A program made the translations under genes and the position numbers. The notes under the pieces were generated by a model. That model saw only the letters and a program-made list of their open reading frames with translations, was not told the DNA's origin and made no database searches. From Neoceratodus forsteri (lineage: Eukaryota; Chordata; Ceratodontiformes; Ceratodontidae), in contig CM057456.1 in NCBI GenBank assembly GCA_016271365.2, forward strand, positions 169,046,501 to 169,110,500: 64,000 nucleotides of DNA. The letters run 5' to 3'. Shown piece by piece: positions 1-12,560 of the stretch. Every line of letters begins with the position of its first letter. Positions within the stretch are counted from its first letter, which is position 1.

Positions 1-1061
1 CCTATGTACTGTACTCATGGGTTCATCAGAAGTGGGCAGTGAATGACAGGAGAGGGTAGTTCAATCTGTTGCAGATGACATAGTTTTTGCACTGTCAAGA
101 GGAATAATCAAACCACAAAAACACCTCTTGTTGGGCATGGGTATTAAATCCATGACAGGCAGTAAGAAAGTTTTAACTATTTTGAACAGGTTTGGTCACT
201 GTGTTAGCTACCACCATGTTGTGGAGGAACTCAAAACTGCAGTCGCCACCAATATAATGGAGAAGAATATGGCTACACCAGATGGATTGCTCATACAGAC
301 AGGTTTAGCCACTGCTTTGGCTTTCGACAATTATGATGAGATGACAGAGACACTTGATGGGCATGACACTTTGCATGGCACTGTGGGTAAAGCATATCAA
401 AACATTCCATCCAGTATTGAGGAGACAGCTGTACCCAAAATAAAGTCTGAAGAAGCTATGACAAGAACACATATGGATGACCAAGCACCAACAAGAAATG
501 AAACACACAATAGAAACAAACACAGATAAGCAAAAGACCAGAAATTGATGCCAATGACTGAGCAGGGCCATCTTTAACATCAAAGAGCAAATGACACAAA
601 ACATCAAAGACAAAGGCTGAAGACTTTGATGAAGACTATTTGCCAAGTGTAAAGAAACAGCTGTTGCAGCCAATGGCATGAAAGGAACAAGCTACTGTAC
701 CTAGGCACATGCAAATGTCTCAGAAGAAAAGAGCTCTAGATATTGGTGAGGAAGACATTCGACCATATACATCTGGAAAACCAAAAATAAGACAGTATCA
801 ATATAAGGTGACAGAAAGCTCTGAACCAAAAAACCTCATGCAAGCCAAGAGAAGGGGCATTGCCTAGAAGATATCTTGTACAAGGGTAAATGCTAATCCA
901 ATGTGGAACAGATGGAATGCCCTTGTTTCTGTAGATGACCTGCCACAACAGATCATATCATAGATGGATTCTAGAGGAAAGCCTCCTACAAGACTTGATG
1001 TAGTGCAAGACACCATGAATACTGCTGTCAAGGTTATGGATGAATGCCAGGACTATATGCT

Positions 1062-1793
1062 TATTTTATTTATTTATTTATTGAATAGAATCAGAATTGC
1101 AATCCTTTGAGTCATAGACTCTTTTGCAAAGGCTCCATGTCATACAAAAGTAAGAAGTACCAAGAAAATACAGAAATAAAGATATACATCCAATGATAAT
1201 GAAATAATAATAAAATACACATTCAGCAATAATGAAATAATACAAGGTCATACAGTCCTGGCTTAAGCGTAGTTTGCATGTTACATCCGCTGGGTGCATA
1301 AGTAAGATCCTGGGTCAGAGATTAGCCAGGATGCAGTTACATAGGATCTTGAGGGACCCAGAGTCATAGAATCTAGACAGGGGGATTGAGAACGAAGGGG
1401 AGACATAGATTAGGCTCTTGGGTAACATAAGTCCCTGGCATGAGGTTCAGGAAGGGTGGATAGAAATGTGTGTGGGATTTAATTACAGACACAGGTTGTA
1501 GAGTCTAGGAGTAGGGTTTTGAGACTAGTTTTGAATTGGTTCAGACTTTGGGCCAAGGAGATGGAGGATGGTAGGCTGTTTAGCCACAGTGGGGCATGAT
1601 AGAGGAAGGATCTTTGTCCAAGAGAAGTTCCACAGTGAGGGACTAGCAGAGTGGGGTTTGTTGAGTGCCTTTGTGCCCTCATATGGGGGGGCTGTGCGAA
1701 TAAGTGGGAAAAGGCTGATTGGGGCTAGCTTAAGTTGTATCTTTTTGGCAAGGAGGCAGGTATAGTACTTAAGCCAGCCTTGGAAATTTAGCC
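1062..1793 (-). mobile_element. L2-like (jockey-group) LINE, 3' fragment
   Basis: On the minus strand this is the end of an RT ORF followed by a 3' UTR and a (TAAA)n tail, seen on the plus strand as TTTA repeats at 1063-1082. The reverse frame at 1479-1682 reads LGQRSFLYHAPLWLNSLPSS and then a FKTSLKT block, the usual C-terminus of CR1/L2/Rex1-type LINE reverse transcriptases. The fragment splits the mobile-like gene: its VTYDLAIA..LQIQ block resumes at about 1794. The 3' end carries a stem-loop at 1104-1132, shared with the LINE at 27.2 kb, so both belong to one family. It is 5'-truncated and not active. Confidence 0.75.
1104..1132 (-). other. Conserved 3'-terminal stem-loop of the L2-like LINE
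   Basis: GAGTC-ATA-GACTC forms the inner stem and CCTTT/AAAGG an outer stem around a bulge. The same 29-nt arrangement, with a changed loop, occurs at 27272-27300. Its position just before the simple-repeat tail matches the 3' hairpins that LINE reverse transcriptases recognise. Confidence 0.55.
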
Positions 1794-1960
1794 GGTCAGT
1801 AAGATTTGGCCATAGCAAACCTGTGCTACAAATTCAGTCCACAAAGTCTTTGGAATATGACAGACTTTTCATAAGTTTTGGACCATTCCATATAAAATTA
1901 GCATATTTCAAAGGTTTTGGATACCTCCTGAATGGTTCTGGGGGAGAACACATTCTTGTT

Positions 1961-2514
1961 TTTTTTTGTTTTTTTGAGTCTATTTGTGTCTCCTGTGGTT
2001 CATAACTCTCTCAGGCAGTCCACTCACCTGCCACTCTACTGCCCACTGTAACCATCTGCCCCTCAAAGTCATTAGCACTCCCCATGGGCCCCCGGGCCTA
2101 ACCAATGAGGAGATCAAGGGCCTGAGGCAGAGGCCCAGTGTTGGGCATGTGGCAGTCAAGGCACTGGAATGCCATCACTTATTCAACCCACAGGGTTTTT
2201 TCAGATGCTTCCTCATTCCCCGAACATGACAGGAAGTGATGCCATGGTGCACGGCAACACCGCCGGCATCAGCCATGCTCCCCGTTGCTGTTGGTCTGGG
2301 ATCCTGCAGTACCCCTGTTCTCCACCTGGGGTCACTGGGATGCTGGACATACCCAGCTCCCTCCTCCCAGGAAAGGATAGCTGTCCAAGGGATGCTCAAT
2401 CCATTCCCTCCCCTGCTGACCCACGGCACCAGAGCTTGCTCTCGAACTCGGGTCACTGGTGTGGTGCGAGGTGTGGTGTCCAGTGCCTCAACCTTCAGCA
2501 CCACCAGGCCAGCT
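1961..2514 (-). mobile_element. Poly(A)-tailed retroposon (SINE-like) with 15-bp target duplication
   Basis: The 15-mer GAACACATTCTTGTT stands at 1946-1960 and again at 2515-2529 with no mismatch, and the gene it interrupts reads on after the second copy. The plus strand shows T-rich sequence from 1958, so the element is antisense with an A-rich 3' tail. On the minus strand the 5' end near 2440-2514 includes GTGACCCGAGTTCGAGAGC, close to an RNA polymerase III B box (GGTTCGANNCC), so a tRNA-derived head is possible. At 554 bp it is long for a SINE; a processed transcript is the alternative. Open frames inside it are not supported as protein. Confidence 0.7.
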
Positions 2515-5100
2515 GAACACATTCTTGTTGAAAGTGGTGTATTGGTATTGGGATCTCTGAATGGAGTTCTTCAAGGAACATTTTTCAATTGGGCAATGAG
2601 GCTTCACCCGATGCTATCAGCAGCATTCAGAATTAAACATTTGTAGTGCTTTATACAACATAAAGGTTTGTCAGACTTTCCAATCTCAAAGCATCTGCAT
2701 CAGCTATTTAATGGCCCATCACGGTCCTCAATGGTGGAACTGGAGAATATAGTTAAGTTCAAGACATTCATGGACTCATATGAAATGTTGTCAGATTCCA
2801 CACACCATGGTGAGCATGGTGCAACTGCCCAGTTTTGGCTGCAGTACTGTAGTTTGGTAGAGTTGTACCAACTCCTCTGCCATTCCATCAGGACAAATGA
2901 CTTGCCTCTCTTTGTATATAGCTTGGAGAAGATGATACCGCTTTACTTCTCAACTGGGCACCACAACTCTGCCAAGTACCTTATGAATTTGCTAAACATG
3001 GATGAGACCCACCCTGGACTAAGGAAAAAATATGAGAATGGAGCATTAACCATTGAAATATCAAAGTGAGGGTTTAACAGAATGACATAGACTTGACCTT
3101 GGAACAGACAATTAATGCCGATGCTGCATCAAGACTAACCGTGATTTCTTCGTTGACACAGAACATCAATGCCAGGAGGAGTTGGAACATTCTGCGGTCA
3201 GCTCGAAGTAAAATTGTTGGAAGTCTTATGGAAAAAGTTGATCTTGTGAGCCATGAAGAAGCCAGTCAAGAGCTGAAGAGTTTTAGATTTAAACAAGATT
3301 TGAAGGATCTAAACAAGCTGTTGAACACAATAGACTCCTCCACGAATCCATTCCGGGATGCATTTGAGGACAGCAAACTTTATTCAATAGGTAGTGAAAA
3401 AGCAGTATCATAAGTGGTAGCAAACAAAGTGTTACAGGTTCCTGAGATAGGTACTTGGATGGATCATGTGTTTAGAGATGAATGTATTACCAAAGGCAGT
3501 AAGTTCAAGGAACCCATCAAAAAATACAAGTTGAAGAACTTTGCACATGATGCAATGAAGTTGAAGATTAGGAACAAGGATAAGAACATTGTCAAGTTGA
3601 AAGGAACTTGAGACCTTTTTTATGCTTGCTGTATCTATCTGTGACATCAACAGTGGAATTTATGATGATGTTTGCCTATCTGCTAACCCTGGTACCCATC
3701 TCCTTAGGAAATGTTGATGGATCAGTGAACACAATAATGAAGTCAACACTGCTGAAGAAACTTGAGACCAGAGTCCAAAGTAGCCACCCCGATGCTGTAA
3801 ATGACACTGTGGTTGATGCCATGTTCTTGATCAGAAGTCTTACAAGCCTGCCACCAACAATCCACAGTGCAGCAGAAAACATCCTGTCTCTTGTTTGCTG
3901 TACTTCGGCAAATGAAGTCCACCTTGTCAGTGACTGTTACAAGTCACCATCAATCAAAGGTCTTGAACAAGAGAAGAGAGGAAAGCATAGCATCGCTCCA
4001 CTCTCCTATCTCATAACTGGACCTGACAAAGGCCAGCCAAGAGACTTTGCTAGATCCCTGTCTTCATTTTCATGCAAGACAGCACTCCTCCTAGGTTTTA
4101 TAGCTACTGCATGGATTTCTGATGTGTACTGTGAAGTTCTAGGTTATAAAAAGCTTATGTATGCAGTAGGAGAAACTTGTTACTCATACAAAGTGGACGC
4201 TGGATATATGCTCAGACTAAAGTGCAAAGCCCTAAAAAGCAAACTCATAGAAGCAGACACAAAAATCATGCAACACATACACTACATTTGTAGTCAAAAT
4301 GAGGGTGAAGATGTGCATGTAGTGATCAGGACAGATGATACTAATATTCTGGTCATTCTGCTGTATCATACAAGTCTAAACAATAATCTCAAACTGTACA
4401 TGGATGTTGGCCATTCAGGGAATAATACAAGAAGATTCATAGATGTATCCCTCTTCTCTACAGAATTAGGCAGACCTGTGTGTGCAGCTCTACCAGGTCT
4501 CCATGCACTGACAGGTGCAACTATTCACCAGCGTTCAAAGGCAAGGGGATGGTGTGACCTCTAACAATAATGGAAAAGAATACAGTGTACACACAGGCAT
4601 TTGGAAAACTGGGATGTCCACACTTGTCTAATGAAACTGAGGATACAATTGAGAGCTTTGTATGTACCTTGTATGGACAGAAAGTAAAGAGTATCAACAC
4701 AGCCCACTACAGTATGTTCAACATCAAGTATTGACTGAGTGACAAAGATGCTCCATTAGAAAAGATCAAAGGAGCAGATGCAAGCTCACTGCCACCATGC
4801 AAATCAACTCTGACACAACACATCTGCCATGCAAATCACATGTCATTGTTATGGAAAAATGCAGACAAACCAGAAATGACACTACTGAAGCCAGAGGACA
4901 ATGGCTGGACCTATGAGGGTGGCAAATACAAGCCAACGTGGTTCACATATTAAGTTGTACCACCAGCCTTAAGTGAACAATTGAAAAAACATGACAACAA
5001 TCCAAATGAAGAAGATAATGACAGTGACTGTGATGTCGATATTGATAAGACAGATTTGCTTAACATGTCAGGTAATGAAGACAGTGAAGAAGAATACTGA

Positions 5101-5440
5101 TTGTTGTACTTAGGTTCATAAAACATCATAAAAAGTTGATTGTTTCAAGTTAATTTTAGAATAAAATGAATAATAACATTAATATTAAGTCTTTGATACA
5201 TATGTTGCCGTTTGTTACAATGTCTGTAGTATTTCAATAAAAGCTAATACAATTGAAATTAAAGAAGGAACTAATAATTAAAATATACACAATTTTCACC
5301 AACAGTTCATTTTTTCATTGAAGAAGTGCATTTTCCAAGCAAATCTTCAACTTTGAATGAATAAGACTTGTAAATCTGGATTCTACACACTTTTTTACAT
5401 AAGAAACAGTCATCAAACCTTTTGGACCTAGACACATAGA
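5101..5440 (+). other. AT-rich 3' flank of the decayed gene with an AATAAA signal
   Basis: No coding content. An AATAAA hexamer sits at 5236-5241, about 135 bp after the stop of the mobile-like gene, and could be its original polyadenylation signal. Confidence 0.35.
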
Positions 5441-6005
5441 GAAATGCACCTGGCTCCTGGACTACATGTTTGCTATTTTATTGTTGTTTTCCATTGTACT
5501 TTTTCTATGAGTTTTTTTCCTACCGTACTCTGTGGTGCACAAAAAGGAGCACAGTACTCCAGATGGGGCTGCACCAGTACCATATACAGTGGCATAATTA
5601 CTGTAGGATCTCTACCCTTTATATTTATAATATACACCACATGATCCTTTGGCATTTTTTAATAGTACTTCAGGTGTGTGTCTCAAAGGATAAATTATTT
5701 GTGATGGTAACCCCCAAATCACTTTCATTAGTTGTTTCTTGTAGTGTAATGTTGTTTAACATATAGTCATATCTAGGGTTGTTATGCCTCAGGTGCATAA
5801 CCTTACACTTTCCTTTATTAAATGTCAAGTTTATTCCTATGTGCCCAGCTTTCTAGCTGCTTTAAATTCATTTGCTGTTGTTCTCTGGCCATGTCGTTGT
5901 TGACTATATCCCCTATCTTACTATCATCAGCGTATTTACAAACCCATGCTCTATTGGATGTCTGCATTGATGACACATAGATATTGAACAAAGTTGGCCT
6001 CAACA
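5441..6005 (-). mobile_element. CR1-like LINE fragment, RT domain
   Basis: Reverse translation gives LFNIYVSSMQ, then VCKYADDSKIG with the catalytic YADD intact, then LDINFNKGKC-type and VQPHLEYCAPFCAPQ blocks, in the order found in CR1-type reverse transcriptases. The frame changes several times. The piece begins abruptly at 6006, where a different LINE starts, and fades out near 5441. Truncated at both ends and not functional. Confidence 0.75.
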
Positions 6006-8510
6006 TAGATATTTATATCCGAACACATCAGACAAATGATTTATATATAAATTAAATAAACAATGTGTCAAAAGGTAACCATGTTTGACCCCAGTATCAG
6101 ACCTTAAATATCTGGACTGATTCCCTAAATTATTATAACACACTGCAGATTCATTATTTGTATATAACTTTATTATTGGAATAAGTACTGAATGATTAAT
6201 ACCAAGGATAATCAGTGTTTGCCATAGCAAATATCTATCTAATGAATCCAACGCATTAGAAAAATCAATGAAAAGAACAAATAACTTGGTCTTCCTTATT
6301 TTAATGTACTTTTTGATGACATGTTGTATGACAAATATTATCAACTGTAGAGCAGTTTTTCTTGAATCCTGCTTGAAATACAGACAAATTGTCTTTTTCA
6401 ACTAAGTCTAGTGCTGTATTTAATATGATTCTAGTGAAAAGTTTGGATATTGAATCAAGAATCTGATGGGTCTATAGTTCATAGTATCTGCAGGGTCCCC
6501 TTTCTTAAATATTGGTACAATTATATTCTTGATCCATGATTTAGGTACAAATCCATTTTTTAAACATTTGAATAAATTTGTTAAAACCAGGACCTATATA
6601 TTTGCTTGAGCTTGATATGCTTCATTAGGGATGCTTTGTAGGCCTGGAGCTTTTTTTTTTTTTTTGCAAAGGCCATTATGACATCTTCCACTTCATCTAT
6701 TAATTCCAACGGTGGGAGGAGGGGGGCATTTAGATGAGATTCTTTATTTCTGTCCAATTTTGGTAAGAAATTTGGTTATTAAAGAACAGTTTCTGGAAGT
6801 GAGATACCCATGTGTCTTCTGGAATATGTATGGGAATTGATTGGGTATAACTACATGACCCTTTAACCACAAGCCTCCAGAACTGTACAGTGTCCCCAGC
6901 ATTCAGGACGTTTAACATCTTATACCAGCATTTTTGCTGGAAAAGTTTTTTCTCTGATTGTAAAAATAGATTATAATGCTTTCTTTTTTTATTTAACATC
7001 TCTGTATTCTTTCTAGATGAGTTTCTCTTTACCCATCAAACCAGTTTAGAGAGTTCTTTTTTAATTCTTCTGCAGTTGTTATTAAACCAGGTTTCTGGCT
7101 GTGGAGGGGGAGTACATTTTCTATCTTTATATATACCATCTTTAATTTCAGAAAATATATTTTTTAATTCTTCAAAAGCTCTTTGTCAGGATGATGCCTT
7201 CATAACATATGCTAGGCTGTTTAGTATATCTTGGCTTGTTAATAAGCCTTCTATGTCCTGAATGTTCTGAAACTGAAGCTTTTTTGATTATCATTCAGTT
7301 TGAATCTTGAAAGATGGACCTGAATATCTGATCTTGCAGAACCTCCTAGATTTTTTTACTTTACAGTCAAAGAGGCAGGGTCACTTTCTGGTCTGATTGA
7401 GATATTTAAGGATGATAAAATGTCAAAGCTATCCAGAGTTATACTAACATATTCAAAAATGGTTTTCCTATAAGGCCCACAGTGGTTGGGAGTCCTGTCT
7501 GTATCACCTTTTAGACTCCAATCTACCACCATAAGGTTTGTTTCCAGCAGAAATTGAATCAGTTTTTTCCAATTGTTGTTTATTATTGCATCTGTGGCTT
7601 TTTTTATTTGGAATATTTAGTGTGGAGCACATTTCACTATAATGATCTAAATTGTCATGAAGGGTAATCTTAGCATTAAAGTCACCCACCAGGACAAGAG
7701 GTGCATTGGGAAACTGAAAAAGCATATTCATGGTGTTTTAGTTAGATCATCCCACGTTTCTTCCTTATAAAAGGAGGTTCATCTCAGAGGTATATAAAAC
7801 ATCCCAATATCAAAAACGTTGATCTAACTGTAATCAGAACAAAGAGGATATTATCATTTTTACTAAGAATTTTAAGCACCTTGATATCTGGCACAACTTT
7901 TTATATAGATTGCAAGTCCCCCAGAAGCTCTCCCACATCTTTTTCATTTGATTGCTGGTACTGTATACTTATTAACTGACAGATATTCAGATTAATATCT
8001 TTGCAGGTCCAAGTTTCCTGCAAACAGATCAGGTCCTATGATTTAATCAGTGTCTTCCATTCTGGATCTCCTAATTTGTTGCCTAATCCTGCTATAGTCC
8101 ATGAAATTAAAGAAATAGCCTCTTTCTCTTCTTCTTTAATAAAGGACCTAAATGTCACCGCTTAAGTCAATAAGTTTGGGGATGAGACTTTAAATGTGGT
8201 GAAGAAACTCCCTCACCTGTAGTTGGATCTGAATGTAGATTTTTCCAGTCTACGACATATATCCCCATCTTCTCCAGTCAGGGGGCATTTTCCATGACAG
8301 CTCTTATCAAATATTTTCCCTTACAATGTATGTGAATTTGTTTTTGTCCTATTTCACCCTTGACCCTGACTACTGATGCCACAGTTCCAGTCTCGGTTGG
8401 AATTTTTAGAGTATTATGAATTAGGAAACAAATTGTTGCTTTTAGTTGCCTATTATTATCATCCTTAAAGTAAAGAATACCAAAACTGGTTTATCTTTTC
8501 CACCTCCTTT
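6006..8510 (-). mobile_element. APE-type LINE fragment (ORF1 end, endonuclease, RT start), Ingi/Vingi-like
   Basis: On the minus strand, 8480-8160 encodes the end of an ORF1-like protein, 7731-7640 an endonuclease block (LVLVGDFNAKI), and 6401-6006 the RT core with VLFIDFSNALDSLD (box A) and VKHGYLLTHCLFNLY. It resembles the larger LINE at 39.7-63.3 kb in layout and sequence style but is clearly another family copy. It stops before the YxDD motif, exactly where the CR1-like fragment begins. Many stops and frameshifts. The clade name is tentative; only the APE-RT architecture is secure. Confidence 0.65.
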
Positions 8511-8961
8511 GGACTTGTCTTCCTGAAATCCCATTTTAGAGCCTTACTAGTACATTTTACATCATCTCATGATTCTGATCCACAAATGATAAGATTACCT
8601 GGTCCAAAAAACAAAACAGTGCTCCAGTTAATTGATGCAAATATCCCAAGCCCCAAATTTTATATAATATGCATTTTGACCCAAATTTTACAGCCTCTTC
8701 CATCATGCTCAAAACAAAAGCTACTTGTTTCTGCACACAGGCAATGGTGGCATACCTTTTATTCATGGAAATATCACTGTCCAGCTACCCTGCTATTCTT
8801 GCTCCTCCACAACAAGATAGCGTACAGTGGCTTGGCTTCTGTCCATCTAGTTAGAGTTCATTTGGGGTCCTGCTGGTGTTCCAATTGTCAGTCTTTAGTT
8901 CCTACTGTACATAGCAAGCACTTGTGCAGTTTTTATATCTGATTAAGTCATTAATAAATAA
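8511..8961. other. Non-coding spacer
   Basis: Short open frames on both strands have no recognisable domain or codon pattern. I see no repeat signature here. Confidence 0.4.
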
Positions 8962-10019
8962 AGGAGGACACCAGTGGGGTCCCGCAGGGACCGGTGCTGT
9001 GGCCGGTGTTGTTCAATGCCTTCATAAATGACATTGGGGAAGGCATAAAGGATAAGATATGCTTGTTTGTGGATGGCGTCAAATTCTGAGAGAGGATGGG
9101 CACAGTTGAAGGGATAGAGGACCTGTGGGAAGACCTCATGAAACTTGAGATATAGTCAGGGAGCTGGCAACTTGGCTTCCATGCCAAGAAATGTGAAGTG
9201 ATGCACATTGGGGCCAGAAATCCTGGGACTGATTATTACCTGGGGGACTGGGTAGCAGCATTAGAGAATCAAAGGGATCTGGGGGTGGTGATCACCAGTG
9301 ACCTGAAACACTCCTTGTGTGGAATAAGGCAGCAGAAAAGACAAACAGGGTGTTGGGGTCTATTTCAAGGGGATTCAGCAATAGGCAGAGTGAGGTCATA
9401 CTGCCCTTGTACAGATCACTGGGGAGACTGCATTTAGAATATGGGGTAAGGTAAAGGAATCCATATCATAAGAAAGACATCAGATTGGTGGAGAAGGTCC
9501 AAAGAAGGGCAACCAAGATGATTAGGGGACATCAGTGGAAGTCTTATGAAGAGAGGGTGGGAGCCTGGAGAATGTACTCCTTGGAGAGGAGAGGAGAGAA
9601 AGAGGGGATATGATAGAGACATTTAAGTACCTGAAGCAAATAAATGGAGTGGATAGGGAAAGCCTCTTAAAGCTAAGTGACAACAGAAACATGAGAGGGC
9701 ACAGTCTGCAGTTGGAAGGGGTTGAAGTTTAGAAGGGATGTTAGGAAACATTTTTTTCATGGAGAGTGTGGTGGACAAATGGAATGCACTGCCAAAAGAG
9801 GTGGTCTCAGTGCAAATGGTGGGCAGCTTTAAGAGGGCCTGGGATAGGCATAAAGAGAACCCATAGAATTGTGTGGGGGGGAGTTATGAAGGAAAGGCTA
9901 ACAGGGGAGGGCGGCTGGGTCAATGACATAAGCCAGGGACACTGCATTACTAATAAGCAGACTCAATAGACCAAATTGGCCTTCTTCTGCAGGCTCTTTA
10001 ATATGTCTGTATGTTCATA
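8962..10019 (+). mobile_element. CR1 LINE, 5'-truncated 3' part
   Basis: Begins in the RT palm with the classic CR1 stretch encoding VPQGPVLWPVLFNAFINDIG (at about 8975), followed by the LFVDGVKF block where YADD would be (here VDGV, a lost catalytic site), then KKCEVMHIGARNPG..YYLGDW and DLGVVITSDLKHS. The C-terminal FKYLK/NKWSG and RREMFF-type regions follow near 9620-9800, and it ends in the TATGTCTGTATGTTC-like tail near 10000-10019. Stops and frameshifts throughout. CR1 is typical of reptiles, birds and amphibians. Confidence 0.88.
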
Positions 10020-11596
10020 AACATATCAGGTACTCACAGTTAAGCACACCCTTGATGTCACATCTTTTTTCAGCATGGGGGGAATATAGGGTTGTTGCAT
10101 TCATCAATGTAAGCAAACCATTTTATAATTGCAATACTGCACTTGAGGGTACATATCATGGGAATGTCCAACCATCCAAGTGGTGACATTATCCCAGCAT
10201 GACACATGTCCCATAGTGCATTATTCTTTAATTATAAAACAGGCCATGACAATTCTCTATTTGTATTGGTTGGAACATGTTACATGACTATTATCACCTT
10301 ACCTAAACTACATTTCTTTTTATAAGCAAATGTCAATTTTAGAAGAGGGATAACACACTCCAGGATGTAGCGTCATCTCAGAATAATGTGCTTCTTGTGT
10401 AGTTCTGGCACTTACTGTAGCTATGCCTCATGCCAAATTGCCACCCAGATCATGCATCATTCCCTTAGGGCCATACACACCATGATGTTGCATTGCTTAA
10501 TTATACTATAATGAAAAATACTGTCAAAGTGCTACTAGCAACCAGATTTTATTTTTAGCCATGTGACTAATTGGCTTACATGTTGAGGAAACAATGAGCC
10601 CACATTACTCACTGGTTTCGACCTCTGGTTTCTCAGTGCTACTTGATACATCACTAATAAAATAGCTGCACCATTATCTGCTTTTAATCTTTGGTTATCT
10701 ATGACATTGGTTTTACATTCTCTAAAATGTCAAATTACATCTTTAAAAGTATATCATAAGCTTGGTTGCTGATATGCCATTGTGCTGCTAAACTGCTGTT
10801 GCAAGCCTTTGCCACACCACAGAATGATTATTGCATCACCTTGTAAGCTGGTGTCACTCCGGGTTCTTTTCATACCCACAGCTGTCCATGATTTCAGCTG
10901 AAGATTAAATATTTGAATTATATCTTTCCAAATGTTCTCAGGTCACTTGCTGTGATTCTCTAGGGCTGAAATATTGACTTTTTTAAAAACAAATGCTGGT
11001 GAGAGTAAACAAGGTTTACATCACTTTACTATCCTGTCTTTGGCCTATAGAGTTCATTTCCAGCTGATGTGCAGAGTACAGGGGAGTTTTTAACTATAGC
11101 TAAAGAAGTAATCTGTTTTGCTTGGCTACTTCTCAGTATGAGATTTATTTCATTAGTCATGAGTTGCACCTTGCTTTGTTTGACATGTAGCATACTAATT
11201 AAAGGCCAGTGTACATCGTATTTGCACCGAACAACTGGAGCACTCAGGTTGCTGCAGTGCAAATGCAGCTGTGTGGACACTTACCTGGTGGTGGTAAGTT
11301 GATACTCTCTCATCTCATTAAGTAACTACAAACCTTTTCCAGAGTGAGTGATGCAAGCAGTCATGTGGACAGACTGTACTGCTCACTCTAATGCCGAAAT
11401 GACACTTCCAGCATCCTCCTCCCCGGACATGGGACCCCTCTCCAGCATGTCTCACATCAGTACAGAGAGGGACATATAAACTAAACAGTAAATGGCTCAG
11501 GAGTATGGGGGAGCACTGATACGGGCTACAGTGGATAGCTGAATGACCATAAAAATGGCTAAAGTGTGATTTGTTGTACTATAAGTTTATGGGTCC
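10020..11596. other. Non-coding AT-rich spacer with MITE relics
   Basis: No gene is supported. A degenerate MITE lies at 10133-10228 (listed separately); weaker relatives of its ends may be present near 10330-10500. Confidence 0.45.
10133..10228. mobile_element. Degenerate copy of the Harbinger-type MITE found at 35196-35337
   Basis: Its left end (GCAATACTGCACTTGAGGG) and right end (TTATCCCAGCATGACAC...GTGCATTATTC) match the terminal inverted repeats of the cleaner copy at 35.2 kb. It is shorter and diverged, and its flanking duplication is not recognisable. Confidence 0.45.
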
Positions 11597-12490
11597 AGTT
11601 GAAGGGTATATTTTGGATATTGTCACTCAGAGAGGGATAATAAATCAGATTCGTTTTATGTCTACAATATTAGCCAGAGATAACACTCACAAGCAGTCAT
11701 AAATAAAATAGTTTATTTATACTTACACCAAGCATGTGACAGTAAATCACAGATCATAGGGTAACTTGCCAGTCTCAGAAGGAATGTACAGATCTTCTAG
11801 TGAGCAGAACTGGCAAAAACAGTGCTAATATAGTAAGATAAGATCTAAATAATAGATAGAAAGAACCTCATATATTGGCTCTATATTATCAACAATGTTA
11901 CACAATACATTCTTTATTGGATAATTACTTAGGAGACAGAATTACTAATGAGTGTAATATAAGACAAGAAAAAATGCTTCTGTTGCATAAACTTTAGACA
12001 AAGAGAATGCTGACACTTCTAATTGACATGTGGTATTACTTTGCTTAGATGAGAGACTAAACAAGGAGTCTCTCTCTCTGTCAGCAGAAAAAAGAGAATT
12101 GCTAACAGGGCTCTATTACATATGGCATATGTGCATGAGGGTAAAACACACACTACATATAATTATATGAGAATATAAGTACACAATAATCACTGATGAT
12201 CCCTCAGAGACATCTGTATCAGTGATTAGGTAAATATATATGGAATATACAGTATATGAAAGACAAACATAATCTAGATAAATATAATATAGTGAGGTAT
12301 AATGAATCATGCATGATAAACATTAGCATACTGTATATTAGCAGCAAAGCACATTCCTAGCACCCATGCTTATACGATGGGTGCCTAAATCTACAATGTT
12401 AGTGAAAAATAGCAGTATCACAGTATACTAGACCAGAGATATAGTGTAAGACATATGTGGGGCAATAGGGAGCATAACCCAGGCACAGCA
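11597..12490 (-). repeat. Endogenous retrovirus LTR (3' LTR in element orientation)
   Basis: Aligns along its length with 20395-21350. Shared blocks include TACACCAAGCATGTGACA, the run around AACACACACTACATATAATT, and the stretch ending in CCAGGCACAGCA. The plus-strand right edge is CA at 12490, followed by a purine-rich tract on the minus strand (12491-12513, AACAAGGGGAC) that fits a polypurine tract. The left edge is uncertain: TTG at 11597 or TGT near 11620. The similarity is good but not perfect, so the insertion is not recent. Confidence 0.75.
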
Positions 12491-12513
12491 GTCCCCTTGT
12501 TGTTGCCCTAATT
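12491..12513 (-). promoter_or_regulatory. Candidate polypurine tract
   Basis: On the minus strand, purine-rich AACAAGGGGAC directly abuts the LTR, the position used to prime plus-strand DNA synthesis in retroviruses. A 22-bp homologous stretch reappears unexpectedly outside the other LTR at 21351-21372. Confidence 0.4.
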
Positions 12514-12560
12514 GCAAAAGTGGCAACACAACAAAAAGACAATGGTTAGGCACCATTCAT

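Larger units (their letters stand above)
1..5100 (+). pseudogene. Decayed intronless gene of an uncharacterised mobile-like protein family
   Basis: Recognisable protein similarity runs in pieces 1-1061, 1794-1960 and 2530-5100. Read across frames it gives a long protein, over 1000 residues. Landmarks include DNYDEMTETLDGHDTLHGTV near 330-385, DLAIA..LQIQ near 1804-1840, LTLEQTINADAASRLT near 3095-3140, EADTKIM near 4250, VVIRTDDTNILVILL near 4320 and ALPGLHALTG near 4490. It ends in an acidic tail closing with a TGA at 5098. I know this layout from large anonymous proteins scattered through animal genomes and suspected to be mobile; the C-terminal EADT / DTDV / ALPGxHAxTG motifs resemble a PIN-like nuclease core, but that reading is inference. 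The absence of introns suggests a transposon gene or retrocopy. It is dead: many stops and frameshifts, and two retroposon insertions. The left end runs off the window. Confidence 0.6.
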
